64,000 nt of DNA. Origin: JBBREP01 sp036501845 (GTDB lineage Bacteria > Actinomycetota > Acidimicrobiia > IMCC26256 > PALSA-610). The translations under genes and the position numbers were made by a program. How positions within the stretch are numbered: the first letter of the stretch is position 1; every line of letters begins with the position of its first letter. A model generated the notes under the pieces. The model did not search any database and was not told where the DNA came from. It saw only the letters and a program-made list of their open reading frames with translations. The stretch is from contig DASXZO010000108.1 of the NCBI GenBank assembly GCA_036501845.1, positions 56,429-120,428 of the forward strand, in the 5' to 3' direction. Shown piece by piece: positions 63,945 to 64,000 of the stretch.

Positions 63945-64000
63945 ATGACCACGACCCTCATCGACTCCGTCACCCCCACCATCACACCTACTGGCACCCC
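63945..64000 (+). CDS. Start of a gene cut by the window end
   Basis: An ATG at 63945 opens a frame reading MTTTLIDSVTPTITPTGTP to the window end. The Thr/Pro-rich beginning could be a linker or an N-terminal tail; the product cannot be named. Preceded by a hairpin-rich leader. Confidence 0.45.
   Translation, partial: MTTTLIDSVTPTITPTGT

Overview
The window is a roughly 68% GC stretch of an actinobacterial chromosome with densely packed genes, many GTG starts and frequent ATGA or GTGA stop/start overlaps. Several features fit an actinobacterium, probably of the Acidimicrobiia or a related uncultured lineage: mycothiol-type DinB proteins (TIGR03086 and TIGR03084 families), a PASTA serine/threonine kinase, a DUF222/HNH '13E12' protein, a PPOX/F420-type flavoprotein, and the order gatC-gatA-gatB ... 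ligA - MetE-like - mnmA - cysteine desulfurase, which is also found in mycobacteria. The lineage is an inference; no rRNA or other marker gene is present. I found no rRNA, tRNA, CRISPR array, insertion sequence or prophage.

Layout. 1-3.4 kb: ECF sigma factor with the start of its anti-sigma gene, an acyl-CoA dehydrogenase, and a secreted alpha/beta-hydrolase. 3.4-8.4 kb (minus): MOSC protein, ilvC, ilvN, ilvB and an Fpg/Nei glycosylase. Upstream of ilvB is a 12-residue leader peptide rich in Leu/Val/Ile codons, followed by a terminator hairpin, which is a classical attenuator. 8.5-14.1 kb (plus): M14 carboxypeptidase, S9 peptidase and ilvD, which completes much of the branched-chain pathway. 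14.3-20.1 kb: an RpiR regulator divergent from an aldehyde dehydrogenase / ThDP enzyme / class-III aminotransferase / PPOX operon of unknown substrate. 20.1-24.9 kb (minus): pentapeptide-DinB protein, TIGR03086 protein, Rieske oxygenase, a fused AdoMet decarboxylase-spermidine synthase and a Gfo/Idh/MocA dehydrogenase. 25-28.5 kb (plus): class II aldolase, amidohydrolase and acyl-CoA ligase operon. 28.5-35.8 kb (minus): maleylacetate-reductase-like enzyme, carboxylesterase, a repeat-flanked AbiEi/DUF559 gene, gatB-gatA-gatC and a ferredoxin. 35.9-47.1 kb: SCP2 protein, SDR, PASTA kinase, ligA, MetE C-terminal homologue, mnmA, cysteine desulfurase and a cupin. 47.2-53.4 kb: meaB, lipase-like and membrane proteins, and methylmalonyl-CoA mutase. 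53.5-56.3 kb: a beta-helix protein, then a lower-GC pocket with a lipoprotein and small, poorly supported membrane ORFs. 56.3-64 kb: hypothetical wHTH-like protein, DUF1272, a DUF222/HNH gene with a LexA-type box, a FitAB-type toxin-antitoxin pair, an anchored secreted protein, DUF2127, TIGR03084, a methyltransferase, a NUDIX enzyme and the first codons of another gene.

The most notable points are the ilvB attenuator, the speD-speE fusion, the unassigned RpiR-controlled aldehyde/2-oxo-acid/aminotransferase operon, the AbiEi/DUF559 gene bounded by near-identical direct repeats, a pair of long intergenic REP-like elements in inverted orientation 28 kb apart, and the SOS-type box in front of the DUF222/HNH gene. 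I did not find a convincing large new multi-gene defence or biosynthetic system. All reading was by eye, so motif residue numbers are approximate and family names rest on recognised motifs rather than searches.
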